Shown: positions 1-8,832 of the stretch, in pieces
Numbering within the stretch: position 1 is the first letter of the stretch
How the letters are laid out: each line of letters opens with the position of its first letter
Origin: Pseudomonas sp. WS 5079
Lineage (GTDB): Bacteria; Pseudomonadota; Gammaproteobacteria; Pseudomonadales; Pseudomonadaceae
NCBI RefSeq assembly: GCF_012985465.1
Contig: NZ_JAAQWN010000004.1
Location: forward strand, 372,001-436,000
Length of the DNA stretch: 64,000 nucleotides
Direction: 5' to 3'
Notes under the pieces: model-generated
Databases searched by the model: none
Told to the model about the DNA's origin: nothing
The model's input: the letters and a program-made list of their open reading frames with translations, nothing else
Made by a program: the position numbers and the translations under genes

Positions 1-249
1 GCCGCCCACCGCCACGTCCGCCGAGCGGCGCAGCATGTTGAACATGCTGATCCGGGTGTAGCGGGCAAAACGCTCGTTGATCATCTCCAGGGTCGGCATG
101 CGTCCACGGACGATGCGATCCTGGCTGGTCAGGTCATAACTTTTGACGCTGCCGGGCTCGGCAGCCATTTCGGTCTGTACCAGACCATCGTCGACACCAT
201 GCAACAGGGCGTCGATTTCATCCTGGGACAGCAGGTCTTGCACGGCCAT
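1..249 (-). CDS. fliM: Flagellar motor switch protein FliM (5' part only)
   Basis: Only the first 83 codons are inside the window; the rest lies beyond base 1. The translation opens MAVQDLLSQDEIDALLHG, the conserved N-terminal CheY-P-binding peptide of FliM (LSQDEIDALL). A linker follows, then the start of the FliM middle domain (residues about 40-83, including a RMPTLEMINERFAR stretch). FliM forms the C-ring with FliG and FliN and reverses rotation when CheY-P binds. It lies 9 bp after fliL on the same strand, so the two are almost certainly co-transcribed. The identification rests on the N-terminal motif and the fliL neighbour. Confidence 0.95.
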   Translation of the reverse strand, partial: MAVQDLLSQDEIDALLHGVDDGLVQTEMAAEPGSVKSYDLTSQDRIVRGRMPTLEMINERFARYTRISMFNMLRRSADVAVGG

Positions 250-258
250 GTCGTGATC

Positions 259-762
259 CTACTGCAATACGAAATTAGTGAAGAGCGCCTGCTCGACCAC
301 GACTTTGCCCAGTTCTTTCTGGGCCACTTCCTGCACGCTGGCCGTGACTTTCTGGCGCAACATTTCCTGGCCCACGGGGGTGGCCAGGCTATCGAAACTC
401 TGCCCGGAGAACAGCATCACCAAGTTGTTGCGGATCACCGGCATATGCACCTTGAGCGCATCGAGGTCCGCCTGGTTGCGCGCCAGCAGGGAAATACTCA
501 CCTGCAGGTAGCGCTGGCGACCGTTCTGGTTGTAGTTGGCGACAAAGGCCGGGAGCATCTGCTCGAAAATTGCCGGTTGCTTGACGTTGCTGGCAGTCTC
601 GGCCGCAGGTACCGGCTTGCTCTGGGCACTGTGCATAAAGTACCAGGTAGCCCCCACCGACACGCCGATGGCCAGTAACAAGGCCACGACAATCAGCAGG
701 ATCATCTTGAGCTTGCCCTTGCCTGCTGCAGGTGCTGTTGCTGCGTCGTCACTCTTCGCCAT
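259..762 (-). CDS. fliL: Flagellar basal body-associated protein FliL
   Basis: This 167-residue protein has the FliL layout: a short charged, Ala-rich cytoplasmic tail, one transmembrane helix at about residues 19-42, and a periplasmic domain ending in the typical VVVEQALFTNFVLQ tail. FliL surrounds the stator units and supports motor torque and stator recruitment. The ATG at 762 gives the expected length. A sigma-54-type promoter is present at 813-829, about 50 bp upstream, so fliL-fliM probably has its own promoter besides read-through from fliK. A REPIN separates it from fliK. Confidence 0.95.
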   Translation of the reverse strand: MAKSDDAATAPAAGKGKLKMILLIVVALLLAIGVSVGATWYFMHSAQSKPVPAAETASNVKQPAIFEQMLPAFVANYNQNGRQRYLQVSISLLARNQADLDALKVHMPVIRNNLVMLFSGQSFDSLATPVGQEMLRQKVTASVQEVAQKELGKVVVEQALFTNFVLQ

Positions 763-812
763 GCCAATAATCCGTCACTATTCGGGGTTTCATAGATCCA
801 CGGGAAGGCAAG

Positions 813-829
813 AGCAAGTGTTATGCCAG
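813..829 (-). promoter_or_regulatory. Sigma-54 (RpoN) promoter of fliL
   Basis: On the minus strand the sequence is CTGGCATAACACTTGCT. It has GG and GC separated by exactly 10 bp and matches TTGCT at the -12 element. It lies about 50 bp upstream of the fliL ATG. Flagellar sigma-54 promoters in Pseudomonas are activated by FleQ or FleR; which of them acts here cannot be read from the sequence. Confidence 0.8.
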
Positions 830-860
830 AGTTGTCTGCGGTGAGGGGGAACGCGTCAAT

Positions 861-947
861 GTAGGAGCTGGCTTGCCTGCGATAGCGGTGTATCAGGCGC
901 GAACTATGTCGCTGACACACCGCTATCGCAGGCAAGCCAGCTCCCAC
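861..947. repeat. REPIN (paired inverted REP) between fliK and fliL
   Basis: Two 31-bp arms (861-891 and 917-947) are inverted copies with one mismatch, built on GTAGGAGCTGGCTTGCCTGC and enclosing a 25-bp spacer. This is the Pseudomonas REP doublet; the arm carries the GATAGCGG variant. Such elements are intergenic and presumably moved by RAYT transposases; no RAYT gene is in the window. The transcript from fliK would fold into a long hairpin here. Confidence 0.9.
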
Positions 948-971
948 ATTTTGATCGGCGCCAGTTTCAGG

Positions 972-2291
972 TCAGGCGTAGTAGTCCACGGCGCTGGAGC
1001 CGATGACGGACTGGGCTATCGGTGCCGCCACTTCGGTGACTTCGCCAGCCAGGCCCGTATCATGCCCGTCGCTGTGTCCGCCACTGCCGCTGACACCCCG
1101 CGCCTGGTTCTGCTGTTGTTCCTGGCCCTGGCCCTGCCAGCCACGGGACTGGTCGGACACGTTCACGTCGACCTGGCCCATGCCCTGCTGGGCGAACATC
1201 TCCCGCAGGCGCCCGGACTGGCTTTCCAGGGCCTCGCGCACGGCGGCATGGCCGCTCATGAAGTTCACCTGGGCCTGCTGATCGGCCGTCATGTTCACGC
1301 GGATATCCAGGCGCCCCAGCTCGGCAGGCTGCAATTGGATATCGGCAGACTTGAGGTTGGCGCTGGACAGGTACATGACCCGGTTCACCACTTCCTCGGT
1401 CCAGCCGCCCTGGTGCATGGCCAGTGGCTGGTTATTCAGTGGCAAGGCGTTGGCGGTCTTGGGCGTGGCAGCCTGGGTCAGGGCGGCCAGGCGATTGGCG
1501 AAGTCATCGACGCGGGTGTCGCTGCTCGCGCCCTTCAAGTCCTTGAGGCCGTCTTCGAGCAGGCCGCTAAAGGCCTTTTCGCCACCCTGGTCGGTGCTGT
1601 CCTTGGCCGCCTGCTGGTCGACCATGGCCGCCAGGCCGTTGCTGAAGTTCTGCGCGGCGGTAGGTTCGGCCTGGGTTGGCAGGTTCTTTTGCGTAGCCTG
1701 GCTGCTGGCGGACACATGACCGCCCTGCTCCATCGCCAGGCGCACAGCCGGCAATGAGTCCAGCGGGTCGGCTTCCGGGTCGAAGGCAGGTGCAACTTCT
1801 TCAGTGACCGGCGGCGTGGTCAGCAGCGGCGTGGCGACTTCCTCCACCACGGCGGTCTGAACCGCTACCGGTGCGGGTGTCACGGCCGCGATCAAGGCCG
1901 GATCGACCACCCCATCGACCGCTGGCGGCTGGGCTTGCGCCAGGTCCTTGTCGGTATTTTTATCGTCATCGCTGCTGGCTGGCGCGTCCGCCTTGGCGGG
2001 CGGCGTGGCAGGCAAAGTCTTGCCGCTATCGGCAACGGCTGGAGTGCCAGCGGCAGGCTTGTCGTTGCCGACATCCTTCTTCGCGCTGGTGTCGGTCGGC
2101 TTGTCGCGGCTGGGCTTGGGCGCCATATCCACAGCCTTGGCGGGTGGCGCCTTGGACTCCTTGGCGAACACCTGTGCAAAGCCTGGCGCTTTGGCCCGCG
2201 CGTCCGCGGCCGTTGCCTGCGCATTGGCGGGGGAAGCCTGCGGCTTGACCGCGGGAGCGGCCTGCAGGAGCGAGTTGGGGGCTAGAGGCAT
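972..2291 (-). CDS. fliK: Flagellar hook-length control protein FliK
   Basis: FliK is the molecular ruler that stops hook export and switches the FlhB gate to filament-type substrates. The 439-residue translation has a long, poorly conserved Ala/Pro/Asp-rich N-terminal part (residues 1-290), as expected for the extended ruler. A compact Flg_hook domain follows at about 300-385 with the LQPAELGRLDIRV motif (LQPAELG at 320-326), and the tail is Gln/Gly-rich. The ATG at 2291 is preceded by GGAG with 9-bp spacing. A strong sigma-54 promoter lies at 2341-2357. Upstream is hptB; downstream, past a REPIN, are fliL and fliM. Confidence 0.93.
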   Translation of the reverse strand: MPLAPNSLLQAAPAVKPQASPANAQATAADARAKAPGFAQVFAKESKAPPAKAVDMAPKPSRDKPTDTSAKKDVGNDKPAAGTPAVADSGKTLPATPPAKADAPASSDDDKNTDKDLAQAQPPAVDGVVDPALIAAVTPAPVAVQTAVVEEVATPLLTTPPVTEEVAPAFDPEADPLDSLPAVRLAMEQGGHVSASSQATQKNLPTQAEPTAAQNFSNGLAAMVDQQAAKDSTDQGGEKAFSGLLEDGLKDLKGASSDTRVDDFANRLAALTQAATPKTANALPLNNQPLAMHQGGWTEEVVNRVMYLSSANLKSADIQLQPAELGRLDIRVNMTADQQAQVNFMSGHAAVREALESQSGRLREMFAQQGMGQVDVNVSDQSRGWQGQGQEQQQNQARGVSGSGGHSDGHDTGLAGEVTEVAAPIAQSVIGSSAVDYYA

Positions 2292-2340
2292 AAGTCAGGT
2301 CTCCGCTGCGCAGGGTCGAGGGCGCAGGCAGAAGATAGAG

Positions 2341-2357
2341 AGCAAAAGTCGGGCCAG
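2341..2357 (-). promoter_or_regulatory. Sigma-54 promoter of fliK
   Basis: The minus-strand sequence CTGGCCCGACTTTTGCT matches the CTGGCACG-N4-TTGCT consensus with a single change in the -24 half and correct 10-bp GG/GC spacing. It lies about 50 bp upstream of the fliK ATG, between hptB and fliK. Confidence 0.85.
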
Positions 2358-2381
2358 CTTTTCCAACCAGCCCCGCCAACC

Positions 2382-2723
2382 CTAGAAGCGCTGGCGCTCC
2401 GACTCGTACAGCGGCTTGACCAACGCGAACTCGTGATCAATCTGGTCGACCAGATTGCCCAGGTCGCTAATCTCATTCTTGGCCGACTCGACCTCCAGGC
2501 GCTGGCACAGGCGCGCCAGGCGCACCGCACCGAGGTTGCCGCTGCTGCCTTTGAAGCTGTGGGCTATGCGCCCCAGCGCCTTGGCGTCATCGCGGGCCTT
2601 GCGCAAGGCTTCGACACGTTTTTGCGAGTCATCGAGGAAGGTGTCGAGCAAATGGGGATAGTCGCCCTCCATCACTTCCTGCAAACCCACCAACACTTCA
2701 CGGTCCATATGTTTGTGCGTCAC
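2382..2723 (-). CDS. hptB: Histidine phosphotransfer protein HptB
   Basis: The 113-residue Hpt protein carries the motif IAHSFKGSSGNLGA, with phospho-accepting His55. In P. aeruginosa, HptB takes phosphate from several hybrid kinases (for example RetS- and SagS-type) and passes it to HsbR, affecting swarming, biofilm and rsmY expression. The start is GTG at 2723, supported by AAGGAGCG 8 bp upstream; the next in-frame ATG at 2708 is too far from that site. It follows hsbR by 30 bp in the same direction, the same order hsbA-hsbR-hptB as the known module. Confidence 0.9.
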   Translation of the reverse strand: MTHKHMDREVLVGLQEVMEGDYPHLLDTFLDDSQKRVEALRKARDDAKALGRIAHSFKGSSGNLGAVRLARLCQRLEVESAKNEISDLGNLVDQIDHEFALVKPLYESERQRF

Positions 2724-2753
2724 TTGTTCGCTCCTTGATCAAGAATCGGCGGA

Positions 2754-4466
2754 TTATGCCAGAGCCACCCAGCAAAACTCCACGCACACACTGCGCCCGC
2801 CATCCGCCCAGCGTACATTGCTGCTCAGTTGCCGTACCAGGCTCAGCCCGCGCCCGGACAGGCGGTCGACATCCAGCGGTCGCGCCAGGACTTTTTCCAC
2901 ATCAAAGCCCGGGCCGCTGTCTTCGATACGCAGGCTCAGGCTCCCGCCCGCCTCGGTCGGCACCACGTCCAGGTGCACACGCACGTAGCCACTGCTCAAC
3001 TGGTCGAGCCGCTCGTTGCGCTGGCGATAATAGCGGGCAAAGCCTTGCACATCGCGCTTGAGCTGGGAGTCCAGGCCCAGCACACCATGTTCCAGGGCAT
3101 TGGAGTACAGCTCGGCCATCACGCTGTACAGCGCCCCGCTCTGGCCGCGCAGGCCGTGGATTTCCAGGAGTAACTGCAACAGGTACGGCAACGGGTTGTA
3201 ACGCTTGAGGGTCTCGGCCCGAAACTCGAAACTCACCGACCAGTCCAGCGGGCACGACTGCCCGCTGTCGGTGTACAGCAGGGTCGCCGGGTACAGGGGC
3301 TGCTCGGCCAGCAAACGGATCTCGACCATGCTGATATCGTCCCGCACCTGGCCACGGAACGCGGCCAGCGCCTGCTCGATCTCGACAAACAGGCGCTCGG
3401 GCTCGCGGTTGGCAGAAAACACCTGCTGCAAGCGCTCCACCCCAAACAATTGCTCGTTGGCATCAGCAGTATCGATCACGCCATCAGACAGCAGGAACAC
3501 CCGGTCGCCCAAGGCCATCGGCCAGACCTCGGTGCGGTCATCAAAGGCCTCGGGGGCCAGCACGCCCAGCGGCAAATGCCGCGACACCAGCGGCGTTCGG
3601 CGCCCCGTGGCCACGTCATGCACATAGCCATCGGGCATGCCGCCGTTCCACACCTCCACCACCCGCCGCTGCACACTGAGGCACAGCAGCGTGGCGCAGC
3701 AGAACATGTCCACCGGCAGGATGCGCTTAAGCTTGGCGTTCATCTCCCGCAGGGTCTGCGCCAGGCCATAGCCCTTGGCGGTCATGCCATAGAACACCTC
3801 GGCCAGGGGCATCGCGCCGACGGCGGCCGGCAAGCCATGGCCGGTGAAATCGCCCAGCAACACATGCATATCGCCCGACGGCGTGTAGGCCGCCAGCAGC
3901 AGGTCGCCATTGAACAGCGCATAGGGCGATTGCAGGTAACGGATGTTGCGCGCGGCATTCAGGCAGCCGGAGTGGGCGACCTTGTCGAACACCGCCTTGG
4001 CCACCCGCTGCTCATGCAGCAGGTAGTCATGGTGCCGGGCGATCTGGTCGCGCTGCTCAAGTACGGTGGCCTGCAACCGGCGCAGGCGGTCCATGGCATT
4101 GATCTTCGCCGCCAGGATGATCCGGTTGTAGGGTTTGGCCAGGAAGTCATCGCCGCCGGCATCCAGGCAGCGTGCCAGGGCTTCACTCTCACGCAGGGAC
4201 GTGAGGAAGATGATCGGCACCAGCGCCTCGCCGGCCAACTGCTTGATCTGCCGGGCCGCCTCGAAGCCATCCATCACCGGCATCAAGGCATCCATCAACA
4301 CCAACTGCGGGCGCTCGCGGGCAAATACCTGCACCGCTTGCGCGCCGTCACTGGCGGTGAGCACTTGATGGCCCTGGCCGCGCACGATGGTCGAGAGCAA
4401 CAAAAGATCGGTAGCGCTGTCTTCAGCGATCAGCACGGTCAGGGTTTCGGGAGCCTGGGCGCTCAA
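2754..4466 (-). CDS. hsbR: Response regulator/phosphatase/anti-sigma kinase HsbR
   Basis: The 570-residue three-domain protein has a receiver (residues 8-125; acidic pair Glu15-Asp16, phospho-Asp59 in LVLMDALMPVMDG) and a PP2C/SpoIIE-type phosphatase (about 195-395, with GDFTGHG). A C-terminal RsbW-like ATPase follows (about 430-570: ELYSNALEHG N-box, DSGPGFD, GRGLSLV). HsbR is known to phosphorylate or dephosphorylate HsbA depending on its own phosphorylation by HptB. The reading frame begins with TTG at 4466, overlapping the hsbA stop as TTGA, with no evident Shine-Dalgarno. Translation is therefore probably coupled to hsbA; the exact start is less certain than the identity. Confidence 0.9.
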   Translation of the reverse strand: MSAQAPETLTVLIAEDSATDLLLLSTIVRGQGHQVLTASDGAQAVQVFARERPQLVLMDALMPVMDGFEAARQIKQLAGEALVPIIFLTSLRESEALARCLDAGGDDFLAKPYNRIILAAKINAMDRLRRLQATVLEQRDQIARHHDYLLHEQRVAKAVFDKVAHSGCLNAARNIRYLQSPYALFNGDLLLAAYTPSGDMHVLLGDFTGHGLPAAVGAMPLAEVFYGMTAKGYGLAQTLREMNAKLKRILPVDMFCCATLLCLSVQRRVVEVWNGGMPDGYVHDVATGRRTPLVSRHLPLGVLAPEAFDDRTEVWPMALGDRVFLLSDGVIDTADANEQLFGVERLQQVFSANREPERLFVEIEQALAAFRGQVRDDISMVEIRLLAEQPLYPATLLYTDSGQSCPLDWSVSFEFRAETLKRYNPLPYLLQLLLEIHGLRGQSGALYSVMAELYSNALEHGVLGLDSQLKRDVQGFARYYRQRNERLDQLSSGYVRVHLDVVPTEAGGSLSLRIEDSGPGFDVEKVLARPLDVDRLSGRGLSLVRQLSSNVRWADGGRSVCVEFCWVALA

Positions 4467-4765
4467 CTGATAGCAAACAGTTTGTCGAAGTTGGAGATCG
4501 CGAGGATCTTGCGCACGTCAGAGTTGCTGTTGATCACACGCACATCTGCCGCGTTACCCGCATGATCGCGCAGCAACAGGAGCATGCCCAGGGCCGAACT
4601 GTCGAGATAGGTGGCCTCTTTCAAGTCCACGATGTAGGTCTGGGGGACCTTGTAGAACCGCTCATAGGCATCACGAAAGGCCTGGTGACTGCCGAAATCG
4701 AACCGGCCCTTGATTGCGATCGTCAACTCCTTCCCATCCAGGGACACTTCTGACGCGACTGACAT
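4463..4765 (-). CDS. hsbA: Anti-anti-sigma factor HsbA (STAS domain)
   Basis: This is a 100-residue single STAS domain with the ATYLDSSALGMLLLLRDH signature; Ser56 or Ser57 would be the phosphorylation site. In P. aeruginosa, unphosphorylated HsbA binds the anti-sigma factor FlgM and frees FliA, while phospho-HsbA works with the diguanylate cyclase HsbD. The ATG at 4765 is chosen because AAGGAAG precedes it by 7 bp and it gives the family length; an upstream extension is possible but lacks support. It is the first gene of hsbA-hsbR-hptB. Confidence 0.9.
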   Translation of the reverse strand: MSVASEVSLDGKELTIAIKGRFDFGSHQAFRDAYERFYKVPQTYIVDLKEATYLDSSALGMLLLLRDHAGNAADVRVINSNSDVRKILAISNFDKLFAIS

Positions 4766-4885
4766 ACGACTGCTTCCTTGTCGTGGGTAGGTGCAACAAG
4801 GTTTAGCAGGTGATCGCAGAGTGGGCAACAAACGCAATCAAATGGGCGGCGCGCTTGGGTGGTGCGGGCTTGGCCTGATGCTGAT

Positions 4886-4922
4886 CAGTCAAGCGAACGC
4901 AATGCTCAACGCAGTGAAGATC
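4886..4922. repeat. 37-bp block shared with 48009-48045, next to a REP
   Basis: This block, centred on GAACGCAATGCTCAA, matches 48009-48045 at 33 of 37 positions. In both places it directly abuts a REP arm. It has no coding role that I can see and may be the flank of a larger non-autonomous element. Confidence 0.7.
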
Positions 4923-4923
4923 A

Positions 4924-5165
4924 AATGTGTGTGGCTTGCCTGCGGTGGCGGTGGATCAGGTGCCAGAAGTAGTGACTGGACTGCCGCTATCGCGGGCAAG
5001 CCCGCTCCCACAGGGGATCTCACTGGGGAAGAGAATGTTGGCACCACCACAGATCAAGTGTGGGAGCGGGCTTGACTGACGGGCATTAGGGCAAGCCCTG
5101 GATAGCGGTTTATCAGAAACAAATGAGCGACTGATCCACCGCTAGCGCAGCATGAGCCTCTACAC
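4924..5165. repeat. Cluster of decayed REP elements in the hsbA-fliJ gap
   Basis: The 468-bp interval between hsbA and fliJ holds no gene. At 4924-5013 there is a diverged REP pair (GTGTGGCTTGCCTGCGG and GCGGGCAAGCCCGCTCCCAC). At 5056-5165 a second pair is partly eroded: its left arm reads GTGTGGGAGCGGGCTTG and then diverges, and its right arm is only partly recognisable around CTGATCCACCGCTAGCGC. This is the most degraded REP cluster in the window. Confidence 0.75.
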
Positions 5166-5233
5166 AACTCCTTGATGGTTCCTGGGGTTGTGTAAATACT
5201 CATAGCTATCGCAATTTTTGCCTGCCGGCGTGG

Positions 5234-5683
5234 CTAGTATTGATCCTGACGCGGCAGGCGCTGGGACAGTTCATCGAGCAGCTTTTGCTCGCGCTTGTCC
5301 TCCAGCGCCCGTGCTTCGTCGATGTAGCGCTGCACCAGCTTGCGCAGGCCTTCGACCCGGGCGTAGGCCTGTTGCCAGCCTTCGCGGGCCTTGTCCAGGT
5401 TGTTCTGGTGCCAGGCCAGGCTCTGGCGCTGCTGGCCGACGGCGCTTTCCAGCTGGTTGAGAAAGTGCTGGTAGTTCATCAGCCACTGCCCGGAAACCCC
5501 CTTGCTGCCGCGATCGATCCACTGCTGCTGGTATTCGCCCCGAAAGCGCTCCAGGTCGCCCAGCTTGCTCTCGGCCAGGCGTACCTGGCCCTGGAAATGC
5601 CCCAGGCGCTGGGCGGCGGTGCGTTCTGCGCTTTCGGCCATCTCCACCACGGGAGCAAGGCGCGCGGCGCGACTGGTTGCCAT
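5234..5683 (-). CDS. fliJ: Flagellar export chaperone/stalk protein FliJ
   Basis: The 149-residue, highly charged, nearly all-helical protein is predicted to form the FliJ antiparallel coiled coil. FliJ inserts in the FliI6 ATPase ring like a rotary stalk and links it to FlhA. It is the last gene of fliEFGHIJ, 6 bp after fliI on the same strand. The ATG at 5683 gives the family length (about 147). It is followed by the REP-filled gap before hsbA. Confidence 0.92.
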   Translation of the reverse strand: MATSRAARLAPVVEMAESAERTAAQRLGHFQGQVRLAESKLGDLERFRGEYQQQWIDRGSKGVSGQWLMNYQHFLNQLESAVGQQRQSLAWHQNNLDKAREGWQQAYARVEGLRKLVQRYIDEARALEDKREQKLLDELSQRLPRQDQY

Positions 5684-5689
5684 GGCCGG

Positions 5690-7048
5690 TTAACCGCCAG
5701 GCGCAGGCGCGAACACCGAGGCCAGGTGCGCTTCGCTTTCGGCCATGCTGATGTTGTCGTTCAGGCCCTGGCGCAGGTAGGTCACCAATTGCGGCTGCAG
5801 GGCAATCGCCAGGTCGGTCTCGCGGTCGCCGCCGGCCACATAGGCGCCGACGCTGATCAGGTCGCGACTCTGCTGGTAGCGCGACCACAACTGCTTGAAC
5901 TGCTGGGCGCGGGTCATATGTTCGGCGCTGACCACCGACGGCATGACCCGGCTGATGGAGGCCTCGATATCGATGGCCGGGTAATGCCCTTCCTCGGCCA
6001 GGCGCCGCGACAGCACGATGTGCCCGTCGAGCACGCCCCGCGCCGAGTCGGCAATCGGGTCCTGCTGGTCATCGCCTTCGGACAACACGGTGTAGAACGC
6101 CGTGATCGAGCCGCCACCGGCCTCGGCATTCCCCGCCCGCTCCACCAGCTTGGGCAGCTTGGCGAACACGGACGGCGGATAACCCTTGGTCGCCGGCGGC
6201 TCGCCAATGGCCAGGGCGATTTCCCGCTGGGCCTGGGCGAAACGCGTGAGCGAGTCCATCAGCAACAGGACATTCTTGCCCTTGTCGCGAAAATATTCGG
6301 CAATCCGCGTGCAGTACATGGCCGCGCGCAGACGCATCAGCGGCGCGTCGTCCGCCGGGGACGCCACCACCACCGAGCGCTTGAGGCCTTCTTCACCGAG
6401 GATATGCTCGATGAACTCCTTCACCTCACGGCCCCGCTCGCCGATCAGCCCGACCACGATGATGTCGGCCTCGGTAAAGCGCGTCATCATGCCCAGCAGC
6501 ACACTCTTGCCCACGCCGGTACCGGCGAACAGGCCCAGGCGCTGGCCGCGACCGACCGTCAATAAACCGTTGATACAGCGAATGCCCACGTCCAGCGGCT
6601 GGCTGATGGGGTTGCGCTTGAGCGGGTTGATGGTCGGGCCGTCCATCGGCACCCAGTCTTCGGCCTTCATCCCGCCCTTGCCGTCCAGCGCACGGCCGGC
6701 GCCGTCGAGCACCCGCCCGAGCATGCTCATGCCCATCGGCAGGCGCCCGGTATCGGCCAGCGGCACGACCCGCGCGCCCGGTGCGATACCGGCGAGACTG
6801 CCCACCGGCATCAGGAATATCTTGCTGCCGGAAAAGCCCATGACTTCCGCTTCCACCTGTACCGGGTGGTAACTGTCATCGTTGATCACCAGGCAGCGGC
6901 TGCCCATGGCGGCGCGCAGGCCTTCGGCTTCGAGGGTCAGGCCGACCATGCGCAGCAGGCGGCCTTCAAGGATCGGCTGGCCGGGCAACTCGGTGGCTTC
7001 GATATAACCGCCCAGGCGCTTGGCGAAGCTGGTGCGGTCAAGGCGCAT
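5690..7048 (-). CDS. fliI: Flagellar type III export ATPase FliI
   Basis: This is a 452-residue F1-beta-like ATPase. Walker A GTGVGKS is at residues 176-182 (within [15 protein letters not shown]), with a [18 protein letters not shown]alker B/arm segment near 260-280. FliI hexamers energise flagellar substrate export together with FliH and FliJ. The ATG at 7048 overlaps the end of fliH by 11 bp, and the length equals the family norm (about 450). Confidence 0.97.
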   Translation of the reverse strand: MRLDRTSFAKRLGGYIEATELPGQPILEGRLLRMVGLTLEAEGLRAAMGSRCLVINDDSYHPVQVEAEVMGFSGSKIFLMPVGSLAGIAPGARVVPLADTGRLPMGMSMLGRVLDGAGRALDGKGGMKAEDWVPMDGPTINPLKRNPISQPLDVGIRCINGLLTVGRGQRLGLFAGTGVGKSVLLGMMTRFTEADIIVVGLIGERGREVKEFIEHILGEEGLKRSVVVASPADDAPLMRLRAAMYCTRIAEYFRDKGKNVLLLMDSLTRFAQAQREIALAIGEPPATKGYPPSVFAKLPKLVERAGNAEAGGGSITAFYTVLSEGDDQQDPIADSARGVLDGHIVLSRRLAEEGHYPAIDIEASISRVMPSVVSAEHMTRAQQFKQLWSRYQQSRDLISVGAYVAGGDRETDLAIALQPQLVTYLRQGLNDNISMAESEAHLASVFAPAPGG

Positions 7049-7802
7049 CAGGCGCGTCCAGGTCGGTGCTCAGGTCGGGCGCCGCTGGGTGCAGGGCCTG
7101 TTCGTGCAACTGGTCGAACAGCTTGGCCATGATCTGCGTGATGCGCGTCTCGACCGTAGCATCGATCCGGCTGTGCTCGGTCTCGACCCGGCAACCACCG
7201 GGCTGCAACGCGGCATCCTCGACAATCCGCCAGGTTTCCTCATGGCGCTCGCGCAGGGCTTTGACCTGCTCGAAATCCTGCGGATTGATGTACAGCCGCA
7301 CGTTGCCGACGCCCAGGGGCAGCAGCTTGAGGGCTTCGCGCATCACGCTTTCAATCTGGCTGGAGTCCAGCGCCAGTTCACGCTGGATAACCTGGCGAGT
7401 GATGTGTTCCACCAGGCCCACCATGGCTTTTTCCAATTGCGAGTCCTGCTCGGCAATCGGCGCAAACAGGCTGCCCATCAGGCGCTCCAGGCTGGCCAGT
7501 TTCACACTGAGGGCCGCGTCAGCTTCCTGGCGGACCTTGAGGGTGGTGCTGTGGAAACCTTCTTTCTCGCCAGTGGCAAAGCCTTCGTTGTAAGCCTCCT
7601 GGCGGATGCTTTCGAGCTCTTCGAGGGTCAGTGGCTGGACTTCGTCCAGGGGCACTTCTTCCATTTCCACCGGCACTTCTTCCACCGGCTCAGGCTCGGG
7701 CTCAGGCTTGTGCGGGTCGAAGCTGGGCAGCGACCAGACGTCGAACCCGCCGACGTCCCGGGCGCGAATTAGATCGCTGGGCGTCTCATCATTGTTCGAC
7801 AT
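7038..7802 (-). CDS. fliH: Flagellar assembly protein FliH
   Basis: This 254-residue protein has an acidic, Pro/Glu-rich N-terminal region ([17 protein letters not shown]) and a C-terminal V-ATPase-E/FliH-like half. FliH binds FliI as a negative regulator and peripheral stalk and docks it to the C-ring. It lies between fliG (10-bp gap) and fliI (overlap) in the conserved order. The acidic N-terminal segment is the usual variable part in pseudomonads. Confidence 0.93.
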   Translation of the reverse strand: MSNNDETPSDLIRARDVGGFDVWSLPSFDPHKPEPEPEPVEEVPVEMEEVPLDEVQPLTLEELESIRQEAYNEGFATGEKEGFHSTTLKVRQEADAALSVKLASLERLMGSLFAPIAEQDSQLEKAMVGLVEHITRQVIQRELALDSSQIESVMREALKLLPLGVGNVRLYINPQDFEQVKALRERHEETWRIVEDAALQPGGCRVETEHSRIDATVETRITQIMAKLFDQLHEQALHPAAPDLSTDLDAPDAP

Positions 7803-7812
7803 GCGCTGGGCC

Positions 7813-8832
7813 TTAGATCATTTCTTCGCCGCCCTTCCCGCCGAGAACGATTTCTCCGGCTTCGGCCATACGGCGGGCAATGGTGAGGATTTCTTTCTGC
7901 GCGGTTTCCACGTCGCTGACGCGCACCGGGCCCTTGGCTTCGAGGTCGTCGCGCAACAGTTCGGAGGCACGCTTGGACATGTTCTTGAAGATCTTTTCCT
8001 TGACGCCCTCGTCCGAACCCTTGAGGGCCAGCACCAGCACATCGGAGGACACTTCGCGCAGCAACGCCTGGATGCCACGGTCGTCGACATCGGACAGGTT
8101 GTTGAACACAAACATCAGGTCTTCGATCTGCACCGACAGGGTGTCGTCGATCTCGCGGATCGAGTCCATCAACTGGCCTTCCACCGAACTGTCGAGGAAG
8201 TTCATGATGTCGGCCGCGCGCTTGATACCACCCAGGGTGGTGCGGGCCGCGTTGGAGTTGCCGGAGAACTGCTTCTCCAGGATCGTGTTCAGTTCTTTCA
8301 AGGCCGCCGGTTGCACGGTGTTCAACGACGAGACGCGCAGGATGATGTCCAGGCGCACCTTGTGGTCGAAGTGGCCGAGTACTTCGCCGGCCTGGTCCGG
8401 GTCCAGGTAAGCCACGACAATCGCCTGGATCTGCGGGTGCTCGTAACGGATCACGTCCGCCACCGCCCGCGGCTCCATCCACTTGAGGCTGTCCAGGCCA
8501 CTGGTGTTGCCGCCCAGCAGGATGCGGTCGATCAGGCCGTTGGCCTTGTCTTCGCCCAGGGCCGAGGTGAGCATCTTGCGGATATAGCTGTCGGAGCCGA
8601 CGCCCAGGCTGGTCTGGTCGCCGACGATCTCGACGAACTCGCTCATCACCTGCTCGACTTGCTCACGGTGCACGTTGCGCATCTGCGCCATGGCTACGCC
8701 GACCCGTTGCACTTCCTTGGGGCCCATATGGCGCAGCACTTGGGCCGCGTCGGTCTCACCCAGGGACAGCAACAGCACGGCGGCTTTGTCGACCCGGGTC
8801 AGCTTGGCAACAGAGGCTCGATTATCACTCAT
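7813..8832 (-). CDS. fliG: Flagellar motor switch protein FliG
   Basis: The 339-residue FliG has three domains. The N-terminal domain binds FliF ([29 protein letters not shown]) and a middle armadillo-like domain follows. The C-terminal domain carries the charged torque helix (near DEGVKEKIFKNMSKRASELL, with conserved Lys, Arg and Asp residues that contact MotA). It overlaps the 3' end of fliF by 8 bp, so expression of ring and switch is coupled. The length matches the family. Confidence 0.97.
   Translation of the reverse strand: MSDNRASVAKLTRVDKAAVLLLSLGETDAAQVLRHMGPKEVQRVGVAMAQMRNVHREQVEQVMSEFVEIVGDQTSLGVGSDSYIRKMLTSALGEDKANGLIDRILLGGNTSGLDSLKWMEPRAVADVIRYEHPQIQAIVVAYLDPDQAGEVLGHFDHKVRLDIILRVSSLNTVQPAALKELNTILEKQFSGNSNAARTTLGGIKRAADIMNFLDSSVEGQLMDSIREIDDTLSVQIEDLMFVFNNLSDVDDRGIQALLREVSSDVLVLALKGSDEGVKEKIFKNMSKRASELLRDDLEAKGPVRVSDVETAQKEILTIARRMAEAGEIVLGGKGGEEMI

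Noticed and set aside
873..1757. Long + strand open frame opposite fliK
   Set aside because: It is antisense to fliK, has no motif, and is expected from GC-rich codon bias on the other strand.
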